Source: Roseiflexus sp.
GTDB taxonomy: Bacteria; Chloroflexota; Chloroflexia; Chloroflexales; Roseiflexaceae
Reading direction: 5' to 3'
NCBI GenBank assembly: GCA_017743475.1
Contig: JAGHYV010000023.1
Coordinates: 1-56,833 of the forward strand
Length of the DNA stretch: 56,833 nucleotides
Shown: positions 8,979-17,515 of the stretch, in pieces
Position numbering within the stretch: the stretch's first letter is position 1
Layout: every line of letters starts with the position of its first letter
The notes under the pieces: model-generated
Told to the model about the DNA's origin: nothing
Database searches by the model: none
What the model saw: the letters and a program-made list of their open reading frames with translations, nothing else
Program-made: the position numbers and the translations under genes

Positions 8979-9370
8979 CTGCCACATCTTCCAGGAAGAA
9001 TCGTTGCTGGGCGTCGTCATGGCCGAACAGTTCGGTATAGCGTCCCCATTTGCTGGCGATGTCGAGTTGCAGTTCCGCCTCGTTAGGAGGGAAGTTGCGT
9101 TCCGGAGCTGTAAGAAGCACTTCGTGGTGCAGCCACCGTTTCCCAGCGCTTCCGGCATGCGCAGCATTCAGAAGAAGGGCAGGCGTCGCAGGCGTGAGGC
9201 AAAGGTTTCTTCATGTGCCAGAATGCTGTCGTCGGCGAACGTTTCTTCCAAAGGTGTCATAATCGAGTCGCCGGTTTCGACACAGGAGAATCCGAGCAAT
9301 TCCGTCGCTTCGATCAACGCCAGCAGATTGTTGAAATCTAGCCCTAATGCGTTGTGCAGCAATACGTGCA
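8968..9370 (-). pseudogene. remnant of ABC ATPase C-terminal AAA-associated domain
   Basis: On the minus strand two frames together match the last third of the intact ATPase at 39888-41225. DFNNLLALIEATELLGF corresponds to DADDLFPLIDAAELLGF, and after a frameshift and an internal deletion LDIASKWGRYTELFGHDD corresponds to LDTAIEWGRYAELFEYDA. The stop is at 8968-8970, overlapping by 11 bp the end of the convergent dehydrogenase pseudogene. The nucleotide-binding domain is absent. This is the ghost of a paralogue of the nitrate/sulfonate-type ATPase in the magnesium locus, and no permease remnant is visible beside it. Confidence 0.75.
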
Positions 9371-9384
9371 TTCTGAGTCTATGG

Positions 9385-9415
9385 TATAATGAATAATGTC
9401 CACACTTCATTATTC
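9385..9415 (+). promoter_or_regulatory. extended -10 promoter followed by inverted repeat
   Basis: TGG-TATAAT ends at 9390 and is followed at once by an 8-bp inverted repeat (GAATAATG 9391-9398, CATTATTC 9408-9415). The repeat would overlap the transcription start, as an operator or a 5' hairpin. It points to the pseudouridine synthase 280 bp downstream. Between 9416 and 9691 I see no gene, only two short copies of TGAAAGCCCGC near 9600 and 9659. Confidence 0.45.
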
Positions 9416-9691
9416 CTCGTTAGAGACGAAGGAGCAAAACCTGCCAGTCGTCCCCCGGCGCGGAGCCGCAGGGAAACCAACAATACCACAGAGCGTGCGC
9501 GTCCGTTTACAGGCAGACATTGCGACGGCTTGAAGTGTGAGCCTTTGAGATCTTCCGGCGCTTCCTCCCGACACCCCATCATGCCGGAATACCGAAAGTG
9601 AAAGCCCGCGTACTGAAAAAGCAGGGCGTAGAGAAACCGGCGAATGCCGGGATGTCATGAAAGCCCGCATATCGAGGAGACAGGTTCAACC

Positions 9692-11026
9692 TTGAGTGCA
9701 GAACGATTACAGAAGGTGCTGGCAAGTGCTGGCATTGCGTCGCGGCGTGATTGCGAAGAGTATATCGCCGCAGGGCGCGTTATGGTCAACGGGAAGGTGG
9801 TTCGCATTCCCGGTACTCGTGTTGACCCAGAACACGATGAGATACTGGTCGATGGCAGGCCCATTGGGAAAATTCATCGCCGCACTTATGTAATGCTCCA
9901 CAAACCGGCTGGCGTAGTCTCCACAACCGACGATCCGCAGGGTCGTCCTACCGTGATTGATCTGGTCAACCTGAAACAGCGTTTGTTTCCGGTAGGTCGG
10001 CTGGATTATGACTCGGAAGGGTTGCTCCTGTTGACTGATGATGGTGAACTGACCCAGAAATTGACCCATCCGAGCTACCAGGTCGAAAAAGAGTACCGTG
10101 TGCTCTTGAACGATGCACCCTCACCGGCTGCGCTGCGCGCCTGGCGCACTGGTGTCGAACTTAATGGGGTGAAAACTGCGCCTGCGTGGGTTGAGCTGAT
10201 CGAGCGCACTCCCGATGGTGCCTGGGTGCGCGTCATCCTGCACGAAGGGCGCAAGCGCCAGATTCGTGAAGTAGCGCGCATTTTAGGGTATGAGGTGCGG
10301 CGGTTGATCCGTGTGCGCGAAGGTCCGCTGACATTGGGCGACCTTCCAAGCGGTACATGGCGTTTTCTTACTGATGAAGAGGTTGATATGTTGCGAGAAC
10401 ACGCCGAACGAAACGCGGCAGTCGCTGAAGCGGAACAGCCGCGTCGGCGTGAACAGGGTGAGACGCAGGTCTCTAGCGGGCGACGGTTGCGACGAATTAC
10501 TCCGTCGGCGCGATTGTTGCGAAAGGGCAATCAGGTGACAGACACGACGCTCCCCGATCTCGATGAGGCAGTCGAAAGAGATCACCAGCTGCCGGTCGTC
10601 GATGAGAGGCGCAGTCCACGGAATAACAAGCGAATCCGAAATGATGAACGTCCGCCACGCGATGTCCGCCGTTCCGGGCGAGATAGATATGGCCGTGAGC
10701 AGCGTGACAGGCGCAGTTCGGGTGATGGACGCGGCTCACGGCAGGAGGAGCGGGGCGGGAGGTATCGGGAGCGGCAGGAGGAGCGCAGGGGAAATGGACC
10801 GCGCGACTTCCGGCGGGAGGAGCAGAGCGGGAGGTATCGGGAGCGGCAGGAGGAGCGCAGGGGAAATGGACCGCGCGACTTCCGGCGGGAGGAGCAGAGC
10901 GGGAGGTATCGGGAGCGGCAGGAGGAGCAGGGTAGGTATCGTGGAGAACGACGCAATGATCGCGACTCGCGGGGGAGGGCGCGCAATGATCGTCCTGCAC
11001 CACGCTCTTTTGAGGAAGAAGAGTAA
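9692..11026 (+). CDS. 23S/16S rRNA pseudouridine synthase, RluB/RsuA family, with repetitive basic tail
   Basis: This enzyme isomerises a uridine in rRNA to pseudouridine. Residues 1-60 are an S4 RNA-binding domain (RLQKVLASAGIASRRDCEEYI, split here as RLQKVLASAG then IASRRDCEEYI). The catalytic domain has the family signature GRLDYDSEGLLLLTDDGEL with the catalytic Asp, followed by HPSYQVEKEYRV and EGRKRQIR. I take the TTG at 9692 (after GAGGAGA, 11 nt) as start, because the S4 domain begins right there. The frame is open 16 codons further up without a ribosome site. The last 180 residues are unusual: a highly charged Arg/Glu/Gly-rich tail built partly from three copies of a 24-residue unit. 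Such tails probably bind RNA or ribosome (inference). Confidence 0.88.
   Translation: MSAERLQKVLASAGIASRRDCEEYIAAGRVMVNGKVVRIPGTRVDPEHDEILVDGRPIGKIHRRTYVMLHKPAGVVSTTDDPQGRPTVIDLVNLKQRLFPVGRLDYDSEGLLLLTDDGELTQKLTHPSYQVEKEYRVLLNDAPSPAALRAWRTGVELNGVKTAPAWVELIERTPDGAWVRVILHEGRKRQIREVARILGYEVRRLIRVREGPLTLGDLPSGTWRFLTDEEVDMLREHAERNAAVAEAEQPRRREQGETQVSSGRRLRRITPSARLLRKGNQVTDTTLPDLDEAVERDHQLPVVDERRSPRNNKRIRNDERPPRDVRRSGRDRYGREQRDRRSSGDGRGSRQEERGGRYRERQEERRGNGPRDFRREEQSGRYRERQEERRGNGPRDFRREEQSGRYRERQEEQGRYRGERRNDRDSRGRARNDRPAPRSFEEEE
10757..10930 (+). repeat. 72-bp tandem repeat in the pseudouridine synthase tail
   Basis: Units begin at 10757, 10829 and 10901 (the last truncated after about 30 bp) and are nearly identical. 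Each encodes 24 residues rich in Arg, Glu and Gly (core RYRERQEERRGNGPRDF). Confidence 0.9.
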
Positions 11027-11159
11027 CTGTGATGCCTCACGCTGAAATGGCGCTACTGACCGGATAAAAAGCGCCAAGTGTGGCGTGCTGCACCCGGTTC
11101 GCTTATGCCTGCGATCTAGCATCAAAGGGGGAATCCGCCTGGGTTACGCTGCGGCACAT

Positions 11160-11222
11160 GGGCGAGACGCCCGCGCTTCCGGGGTATGGGAGGCATGCGG
11201 GCAAGACGCCTGTGCTCCCAGG
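11160..11222. repeat. interspersed G+C-rich intergenic phrase, two head-to-tail degenerate copies
   Basis: GGGCGAGACGCCCGCGCTTC and GGGCAAGACGCCTGTGCTCC stand 42 bp apart between the pseudouridine synthase and the CAP gene, and a decayed copy is near 7285-7343. This looks like a dispersed non-coding repeat family. The rest of 11027-11274 shows nothing else. Confidence 0.45.
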
Positions 11223-11274
11223 GACGTGCAAGGGCCGGTCGAATTGCAATCCCACTTGCGCAATCGTGGACGTG

Positions 11275-11916
11275 CTAGCGTGGAGTTGCGAATACCTGCG
11301 TCCAGTATCTTCCATACGATCCGCCATCGGCATAGGCGACTCCAATTTCGCGCAGATGACAGTTCAGCATATTTTGTCGATGTCCGGGGCTGCTATACCA
11401 TCCCTGCACCACATCTTTGGCAGTGCGATAACCGGCAGCGATGTTCTCAGCCGCACTCTGGTAGGAGTATCCAGTTCGCCTGATTCGATCCCAGGGTGTG
11501 GAACCGTCCGAGCCGATATGGCCGAAGAAGTTATTCTGCGCCATATCCTGGCTGTGAGCTGCCGCTGCCGCAGTGAGTTGCAGTGACACTACGAGCGATG
11601 CGCATCCTGCCGCAGCACGGTACGCATTAGTGAGATCGACCACCTGCTGCGCCAGCGGTGACAGAACGCTTGTACCACTGCCGTCCGTTACTGCTGGTTT
11701 GACCACGAGCGGCAGGTACGCCGTGTGGCTCGCCGTGGATGCACTGATTATCTCTAAGGGGATGGAACTTGGCGTATTGTCAGTTGTGGCTGGTTCACCA
11801 ATGCTGGTAAGATAATCGGTCGTCGTCTGGGCAAAGAGCGCTGGCGTCGTTAACGCCAACACAGCGGCAAGCAGCAGAAGGGTGATACGAAGAGCGTAGG
11901 GTAAAGAACAATGCAT
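11275..11916 (-). CDS. secreted CAP/SCP-domain protein (YkwD-like)
   Basis: This exported protein of 213 aa has an N-terminal signal sequence (RITLLLLAAVLALTTPALFA). It is followed by a Ser/Thr-rich spacer and a C-terminal CAP domain of about 125 residues. The CAP signature is clear: LTNAYRAAAGCASLVVS, AHSQDMAQNNFFGHIGSDG with the conserved His, AAENIAAGY with the conserved Glu, and GWYSSPGHRQNML. The start is the ATG at 11916 with AGGGAG 8 nt upstream; ten more codons of open frame upstream lack such a site. Bacterial CAP proteins are found at the cell surface and their biochemical role is poorly known. It is transcribed alone. Confidence 0.88.
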   Translation of the reverse strand: MHCSLPYALRITLLLLAAVLALTTPALFAQTTTDYLTSIGEPATTDNTPSSIPLEIISASTASHTAYLPLVVKPAVTDGSGTSVLSPLAQQVVDLTNAYRAAAGCASLVVSLQLTAAAAAHSQDMAQNNFFGHIGSDGSTPWDRIRRTGYSYQSAAENIAAGYRTAKDVVQGWYSSPGHRQNMLNCHLREIGVAYADGGSYGRYWTQVFATPR

Positions 11917-12060
11917 GGAAGCGCTCCCTGAGACGTCCTGGTACAATGCACGCGCTGTACGTCTTTACCTGAATTTTAAGGTATGCTTCTTCTCCTGCAA
12001 ATAGCCCGATAGTCCCCGCTGCCTGTAGTTCCTGGTACGCCGGTTGTACAGGTCTGCTGG

Positions 12061-13143
12061 TCAATGCGCCAGAACGTAGCACATTGGTGCACATTGACGC
12101 ACAAAGCCCTTAAGTTCAAGCACCGTCAGCGTTGCGGATACTTCGTGGACCGGCATGGATGTACGTCGTTGCAGATCATCAATATGGAGCGGCTCGTACC
12201 CCACCAGTGCCAGCACTGCCGCTTCAACGGGGTCATCAGGCAGAGCAGCACGCATCTCTTGCTGGCTCGCCGCCGTGCTCATGTCGAGCGCTTCGAGAAT
12301 ATCCTCGGCGCACGTCACCAGCCCTGCCCCGTTGCGGATGAGGCGATTGGTTCCTTCAGATCGCGGGCTGAAGATCGGTCCGGGCACGGCGAAGACATCG
12401 CGCCCCTGTTCGAGTGCATAATCGACGGTGATCAGCGCACCGCTTTTGACACCGGCTTCCACCACCAGCACGCCGCGCGCCAGTCCGCTGATCAGGCGGT
12501 TGCGCACCGGGAAAAGCTGGGGTGTTGGCCGTGTGCCAGGTGGGAACTCCGAGATCAGTGCACCATGGTCGGCAATACGGCGCGCCAGGGCGTCATGCCG
12601 TTCGGGGTAGACCAGATCGACGCCGCACGGCAACACTGCCAGCGTTCGACCGCCAGCGTCGAGCGCCGTCATGTGGGCGATACTATCAATACCTAACGCC
12701 AGACCGCTAATGATCGTCACACCGGCTTCGACCAGTCCAGTTGCCAGGCGGCGGGTCGCTTCGCGCCCGTATGCCGTTGGCTGGCGGGTGCCCACCACTG
12801 CAACGCTCCAGGAATCGACGTCGGAGAAGGTGCCGCGCACGTAGATCAATGGCGGTGGTGACGGAATATGACGCAGCGCTGCGGGGTACGCGGGATTCTC
12901 ACGATCAATGAGAGCGACTCCGGCGCGCTGGAGTCGTTCCATTTCTCGGTCGAGGTCGAGGTTGCGCCGGGTTTCGACCAGCGCCTCGATCAGTTTGGGT
13001 TCCAACCCAATCGCCATCAGTTCAGCGGCGGAGGCATGCCAGGCTGCTTCAATCGAGCCGCACTGTTCGATCAGGCGATCCAGTCGCACCGGACCAATGC
13101 CGTTCACGTAGTTGAATCCGAGATAGTAGCGCGTGTTTTCCAT
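12061..13143 (-). CDS. dprA: DNA processing protein DprA
   Basis: This single-stranded-DNA-binding loader of RecA is used in natural transformation (360 aa). Residues 1-70 form a helix-hairpin-helix/SAM-like region (LGFNYVNGIGPVRLDRLIE). Residues 105-300 are the Rossmann-like DprA core with VVGTRQPTAYG, ISGLALGIDSIAH, LAVLPCGVDLVYP, FPVRNRLISGL and VEAGVKSGALITVDYALEQG. The C-terminal 60 residues are a winged helix (DPVEAAVLALVGYEPLHIDDL). The ATG at 13143 is preceded by a G-rich site (GGGGGCG) and matches the family length; 26 more open codons upstream are not needed. It follows the spermidine-synthase-like gene on the same strand after 77 bp. Confidence 0.94.
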   Translation of the reverse strand: MENTRYYLGFNYVNGIGPVRLDRLIEQCGSIEAAWHASAAELMAIGLEPKLIEALVETRRNLDLDREMERLQRAGVALIDRENPAYPAALRHIPSPPPLIYVRGTFSDVDSWSVAVVGTRQPTAYGREATRRLATGLVEAGVTIISGLALGIDSIAHMTALDAGGRTLAVLPCGVDLVYPERHDALARRIADHGALISEFPPGTRPTPQLFPVRNRLISGLARGVLVVEAGVKSGALITVDYALEQGRDVFAVPGPIFSPRSEGTNRLIRNGAGLVTCAEDILEALDMSTAASQQEMRAALPDDPVEAAVLALVGYEPLHIDDLQRRTSMPVHEVSATLTVLELKGFVRQCAPMCYVLAH

Positions 13144-13220
13144 GGCGCCCCCGACGTTTCTGGAAACAGAACTGATGGCAGCAATCGCCCGCCGACCGTG
13201 TGTAGTATATCGCTTCGACA

Positions 13221-14069
13221 TTACCAGAGATCGCGCAGTGGACGCAGGGTTGCAGCAATGTTGGTCAGATCGGCGTCGAAGCCATACCGTAGCACAAGTT
13301 CGTGTGCGCGCTCCCTGAGGGTTGTTGCCGGAGCAGGCATACGACCGGCGCCGAACAGTACCAGCGAATGGCGCAGTGGCGCCGCCAGCGTTGTGCGGAA
13401 TGACGTGCGGAACATGTGTGCTTTCGCAGCAAAGCGCGGGTCGCTGCGGAGCAGGTTGATGCCAATAACACCGCCGGGCAGCAGACGCTTCTGACAGAGG
13501 GCATAGAACTCAGCCGTTGCCAGGTGATCGAGATTGTCGCGTGCATCGCTGAATGCATCCATGAAGATGATGTCGTAGCGGTGCGGCGATTGCCGGAGGT
13601 ACTCCTGTGCATCGGCGATGTGGAGACGCTGCCGCTCATCGAAGGTCACTCCGAAGTACGTGGCAGCAACCATCTCAAACGCTGGATCGATATCGACATT
13701 ATCGATAATGACGTTGGGGAGATGCGCGTGGAGCGCCAGTGAGATGCGCCCTCCACCGAAACCCAGCATGCACACGCGGCGTGGTGATGGACGCCAGAGG
13801 AGGGTGAGCAGAAGTGCGCGATTGTATAGTGCAAGGAGGTAGAGCGGACGTGCAATGTCGATCCGCGACATTGGACCATCGAGTGCGCCGCTCACCGGAT
13901 TCAGAAAGAAGAGACTGATAAAAGTCCCTTCTTTGATGACCCACAGACGCACCTGTGGCAACTGCCGATCGCAAAGAATGCCGTCGGGGAGCGCGCGAAG
14001 CCAATCTAGGCGTTCGGCAAGCGCGGCAGCATACGATGCTAGACGAGATTGTGCGCTTTCCAGGGCCAT
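13221..14069 (-). CDS. spermidine synthase-like methyltransferase-fold protein
   Basis: The protein has 282 aa. A short N-terminal part precedes a Rossmann fold of the spermine/spermidine synthase type. CMLGFGGGRISLALHAH is the nucleotide-binding glycine loop. DNVDIDPAFEMVAATYFG carries the acidic residue that binds the ribose, and RYDIIFMDAFSD is the motif at the catalytic Asp position. The aminopropyl-acceptor residues of true SpeE are not clearly conserved, so the polyamine reaction is not assured; many such proteins remain uncharacterised. ATG at 14069 with AGAGGA 7 nt upstream. It sits in a minus-strand run of ABC1 kinase, this gene and dprA. Confidence 0.8.
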   Translation of the reverse strand: MALESAQSRLASYAAALAERLDWLRALPDGILCDRQLPQVRLWVIKEGTFISLFFLNPVSGALDGPMSRIDIARPLYLLALYNRALLLTLLWRPSPRRVCMLGFGGGRISLALHAHLPNVIIDNVDIDPAFEMVAATYFGVTFDERQRLHIADAQEYLRQSPHRYDIIFMDAFSDARDNLDHLATAEFYALCQKRLLPGGVIGINLLRSDPRFAAKAHMFRTSFRTTLAAPLRHSLVLFGAGRMPAPATTLRERAHELVLRYGFDADLTNIAATLRPLRDLW

Positions 14070-14136
14070 GGATGATCCTCTGCAAGACACCCGCTCTGCA
14101 CACTCGTTGTCGCCAGGATGCAGGCACACACCTTGC

Positions 14137-15903
14137 TTATCGGTCGCTGCGAGGCCAGATCGTCCACAACGTAGCTGCAGCAGCCGCAACCCACGACCAA
14201 AATGCCTCGTCGGCGAAACCGTTGATCCGTAGCAAAACGCCGCCGATGAACAGCGCCGCTGCAATGATACCGCTGGAGAGTCGGTTTGTCGCCCGCTCGA
14301 CACGCTTCATACCGCGTTCGAGACGCGACAGATCAACACGTATTTGCAATTCACCGCGGTTGGCAGCTTTGTAGTACGCATCCATCTGACGCGGCAGTGT
14401 CGCCGCAACCTGGCTGAGCTCAGTTAGTTCGCGCCGAATCTCCTCTAGCCAGTCACCATTTTTTCGTTCACGTTCAAGCATTGCCTGTGCGAATGGTTGC
14501 GTCTCCTCAAACAGATTGATGTCGGGATGCAGCCCAGTCACGATCCCACTCACCAGACTGATTGCCCGTCCCAGGTAGATCAGGTCTTGTGGGATCTGAA
14601 AAGGCAAATCACGCACGAGATGCTCCGTTTCATCGAACAGTTTTTCAACGTCGATGTTTGTCAGTTCTCGCTGTGTGCGCGCGTAGGTATGACGCAGCAC
14701 AATCTGCAATGCCTGCACGATCAAGCGTCGGTCGGCGCCTGGCAGGATCATTCCTAGGCGGTCGAGGGCATCGACGATCCGCTCTGGATCGTTGGTTGCC
14801 AGTCCAATCACGCCGCTTCGAATGATTTCCATAGTTTTTGGTGGCAGATAGCCAACCATGCCGCAGTCGAGCAGGATGAGCGTGAAGGGTGCGCCCGGCT
14901 TAATGCCGTTGGTTTGAGGCGGCGGCGGACCTTCGACGCGCACGAAAATATTGCCGGGATGAGGATCAGCATGAAAGAAGCCATCGAGGAAAAATTGTTT
15001 CAGGTAGGCGCGATTAAGCCGGGTTGCGACTTCGGTACGATCCACGCCAGCACGCTCGAGCGCAGCATAATCGGTGATCTTGATGCCGCTGATCCGTTCC
15101 ATGATCAGCACGCGCCGGGTTGAGAGTTCAGGGTACGGTTTGGGGAAGTAGACACCTGGCGTATCGGCAAAGTTGATCCGGAAACGCAGCGCGTGTTGCG
15201 CCTCGCGCTCATAGTCGAGTTCCTCTCGCAGCACACGCGCGAATTCCTCAAATAACAGTTCCAGGTCTGCCCGTCGCCGGATCAAGGGATAGTTCTTGAC
15301 GACGCGCACTGCCCATAGCACGGCGCTCAGGTCGATCTCGACGATCTCATCAATGCGTGGACGCTGAACCTTGACAGCAACCGCTCGTCCGTCACAGAGT
15401 TCGCCGTAGTAGACCTGACCAAGCGATGCTGCTGCCACAGGAGTTGGATCGAAACGGGCAAAGATTTCTGCCAGTGGTCTACGGAGTTCGGTAATGAGGG
15501 TTTGCAGCACATATGGAAGCGGCGCTGGCGGCACCTCGTCCTGCAGGCCAGCCAGTTCATTGGTGATAACCGCAGGGAGAACATCGGCGCGCGCGCTGAG
15601 GAACTGACCGAGTTTAATCAGCACTCCTCCCATTCGCACTGCCAGGCGACGAAAATCGCGCGCGATGCGCTGGTAGCGCCTGACGCCGGTGCGCTGCGCG
15701 TACCAGCGCGTCAGCCGGTATCGGTTAAACAGAATGTCGAAAATGAAGACATGAACGATAACGCGGAAAAAGAACCAGGACACACGAAGAAACCGCCGCC
15801 GCCTGTGTACGGGAAAGGGGCGAAGATCGGGCGGCAGCGGTGGAAGGGCAGATATGGAACCGGTGCTGGAACCAGTCGTTGTCGGCTTTGTGACCGTTTG
15901 CAC
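14137..15903 (-). CDS. ABC1/AarF/UbiB family atypical kinase
   Basis: This is a membrane-linked atypical kinase/ATPase of 588 aa in the ABC1/UbiB family, which supports isoprenoid-quinone metabolism. The ABC1-specific KxGQ motif is LIKLGQFLSARADVLP, with the Ala-rich loop AAASLGQVYYGEL instead of a glycine loop. The ATP lysine is in VAVKVQRP, and HADPHPGNIF and LLDCGMVGYL supply catalytic and metal-binding residues. Two hydrophobic helices lie at the C-terminus (GIIAAALFIGGVLL and the last 25 residues), and another hydrophobic stretch precedes the kinase part. The frame is open to 16212 without an ATG. I take the GTG at 15903, placed 7 nt after a TATAAT, which implies a nearly leaderless message; the upstream codons run through a DNA repeat and look non-coding. 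Confidence 0.85.
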   Translation of the reverse strand: MQTVTKPTTTGSSTGSISALPPLPPDLRPFPVHRRRRFLRVSWFFFRVIVHVFIFDILFNRYRLTRWYAQRTGVRRYQRIARDFRRLAVRMGGVLIKLGQFLSARADVLPAVITNELAGLQDEVPPAPLPYVLQTLITELRRPLAEIFARFDPTPVAAASLGQVYYGELCDGRAVAVKVQRPRIDEIVEIDLSAVLWAVRVVKNYPLIRRRADLELLFEEFARVLREELDYEREAQHALRFRINFADTPGVYFPKPYPELSTRRVLIMERISGIKITDYAALERAGVDRTEVATRLNRAYLKQFFLDGFFHADPHPGNIFVRVEGPPPPQTNGIKPGAPFTLILLDCGMVGYLPPKTMEIIRSGVIGLATNDPERIVDALDRLGMILPGADRRLIVQALQIVLRHTYARTQRELTNIDVEKLFDETEHLVRDLPFQIPQDLIYLGRAISLVSGIVTGLHPDINLFEETQPFAQAMLERERKNGDWLEEIRRELTELSQVAATLPRQMDAYYKAANRGELQIRVDLSRLERGMKRVERATNRLSSGIIAAALFIGGVLLRINGFADEAFWSWVAAAAATLWTIWPRSDR

Positions 15904-15910
15904 ATGTCGT

Positions 15911-15916
15911 ATTATA
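15911..15916 (-). promoter_or_regulatory. -10 element of the ABC1 kinase gene
   Basis: Perfect TATAAT on the minus strand, 7 nt before the GTG at 15903. No good -35 is visible. If used, the transcript would start at or within a few bases of the start codon. Confidence 0.4.
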
Positions 15917-15937
15917 GCATTATGGAAACCCCAGCGC

Positions 15938-16047
15938 GAAAGCCAGCAATCGGTGACACTACTGTTAGCACTGCGGCTTCCCGGCGTTTTTGTTCGTCTC
16001 GCTTGCAATGAAGGCCAGCAATCGGTGACACTACTGTTAGCACTGCG
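15938..16047. repeat. two 38-nt direct repeats with a 34-nt spacer
   Basis: Copies at 15938-15975 and 16010-16047 differ at one position. The 34 bp between them and both flanks are unrelated to each other. The geometry is CRISPR-like, but there are only two copies and no cas gene or leader, and the dyad symmetry is weak. A dispersed intergenic repeat is the simpler reading. Confidence 0.8.
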
Positions 16048-16287
16048 ACAAGGTTCTGCACTGCCTGTTTCAACCTTCCTGATCTGTCCCAGCGTCTTGT
16101 TCGGTTGCGCCCCGGTCGCTTGCAGCCTGTCACCCGTATCCAGCGCAACTCTACGCCCTGCAAGCCGCTCTCGGAGGTAGAGTTCTTGGGAGAGATGAGC
16201 GGTTTTCCGCATTCCCGTGCGCTTTTACCCCTCATCCCCCTACGGGAGTTCAGGTGTCCTGAAGCCCAAAACGAGAGAACGTACAGT

Positions 16288-16584
16288 TCAATCCGGTGAC
16301 TTACCCGCAGCCTCCACATGCGCCAGCTTAGCTTTGACCGCTGCCCAGTCGATACGTGGCGCTGGTGTGACTGCTTCACGTTCGATCTGAGCCAGCATGT
16401 CCGCCAGCAACGCAGCGTCACTGTCCGGGTCATCAGGACCTTCGCGACTCTGTCCCTCGAGAAGCGATAGCCGCTGCGCTTCGAGCGGGCGGGTCAACTC
16501 TTCGTGTATGATCCGGCGCAGCAGTGCTTCCGATTCGTTGCGCGAGACGGTCGTTGTGAACTGATCTGGAGGATTGCTCGTCAT
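16288..16584 (-). CDS. small hypothetical protein
   Basis: The protein has 98 aa and no family I recognise. It is hydrophilic and mostly helical by composition. The middle carries ESEALLRRIIHEELTRPLEA and an acidic DDPDSDAALLADML, and the C-terminus is Lys/Ala-rich. AGGAA stands 6 nt before the ATG, which supports translation. It lies upstream of the ABC1 kinase gene on the same strand with about 380 bp between, holding the direct repeats and the kinase promoter. Confidence that it is a real gene is moderate. Confidence 0.5.
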   Translation of the reverse strand: MTSNPPDQFTTTVSRNESEALLRRIIHEELTRPLEAQRLSLLEGQSREGPDDPDSDAALLADMLAQIEREAVTPAPRIDWAAVKAKLAHVEAAGKSPD

Positions 16585-16795
16585 CGGTTCCTGTGGCTAG
16601 GGTGTGCAACTCATCATTAGGTTATTGTTCCCCGAAGCGACAGTGAAGGGTAGAACCGTCATATGCGCTGTGCGTTGCTATGCCGGATCGGAACGGCTAC
16701 GACGTTAGCAAGGATGGGTCGACCGCCATCCGTGTCCATCTATGCCCATCCTTGGCGATCCGTGGTTGATGTCAACGCAGCGGACGGGACGCTCA

Positions 16796-16814
16796 TGGTA
16801 CAATCCCATTGTAC
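16796..16814 (+). promoter_or_regulatory. extended -10 promoter embedded in a palindrome
   Basis: TGG-TACAAT (16796-16804) is the left half of GTACAAT-ccc-ATTGTAC (16798-16814), a perfect 7-bp inverted repeat. The likely start is near 16811, ahead of the phosphatase gene. A dimeric repressor bound here would block the promoter. Confidence 0.45.
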
Positions 16815-16856
16815 AGTGCCAGAGAAGACGACCTGAATGTTCGGGGTATTCAGAAC

Positions 16857-17495
16857 GTGCGCACCAGCATCTGGCTCATTCGCCACGGGCAGACCACGCT
16901 CAACAAGCAACGCCGCTACCAGGGGATTGTCGATAGCCCGCTCACGCCGTTTGGCATGCAACAGGCGGAAGCGCTGGCGCGCCGTCTCCGACGCATTCCC
17001 TTTACCATCGCGTTCGTCAGCCCGACTGGGCGCACGCGCGCCACGGCAATGGTTGTACTGCGGGATCGGACGACGCCGATCATCGAAGATACGCGCTGGA
17101 GCGAAACGAACCATGGTCGCTGGGAAGGGTTGACCTACGCCGAGGTGTGTGCGCGCTTCCCAGACGAGTCGGTTGCACGCTTCGCCGACCCGCTGCATGG
17201 ACGGGCGCAGGGTGGTGAAAGCCTGGCTGAAGTCAACGACCGCATCCTGGAGGCATGGCACGCCCTGCTGCGCGACTATCACGGCGGTCGCATCCTTGTG
17301 GTGACCCACTCAACCCCCATCCAGCTCATCCTATGCCACGTCACTAGTCTATCGCCGACCGATCACTGGCGCTGGCGCGTTGACGCTGGCAGTCTGACGG
17401 CGCTCGATGTCTACAACAGCGATGCGATCATTGTGCGCGTGGTCAATGAAACGCCGCGCCTGACGCAGCAGGGGAGCAGTGAGGAACACGCCTGA
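16857..17495 (+). CDS. histidine phosphatase family protein (phosphoglycerate-mutase-like)
   Basis: This is a phosphatase of about 212 aa with the phospho-histidine catalytic motif LIRHGQTTLN near the N-terminus. The second half of the active site is VVTHSTPIQLIL, with the matching His. GIVDSPLTPFGMQQAEALA and SPTGRTRATA follow the family pattern, and the acid/base Glu is probably in WSETNHGRWEGLTY. The cobalamin-pathway enzyme CobC (alpha-ribazole phosphatase) belongs here, and cobS lies two genes on, so a role in B12 assembly is possible but not shown. The frame is open from a TTG at 16809; I prefer the GTG at 16857, 46 nt after the predicted transcription start. Confidence 0.85.
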   Translation: MRTSIWLIRHGQTTLNKQRRYQGIVDSPLTPFGMQQAEALARRLRRIPFTIAFVSPTGRTRATAMVVLRDRTTPIIEDTRWSETNHGRWEGLTYAEVCARFPDESVARFADPLHGRAQGGESLAEVNDRILEAWHALLRDYHGGRILVVTHSTPIQLILCHVTSLSPTDHWRWRVDAGSLTALDVYNSDAIIVRVVNETPRLTQQGSSEEHA

Positions 17496-17515
17496 GGACG
17501 AAACCTGCGCGCGAT

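Noticed and set aside
15903..16212. N-terminal extension of the ABC1 kinase
   Set aside because: The only ATG is at 16212, and the extra codons are made of the intergenic direct repeats with no protein likeness.
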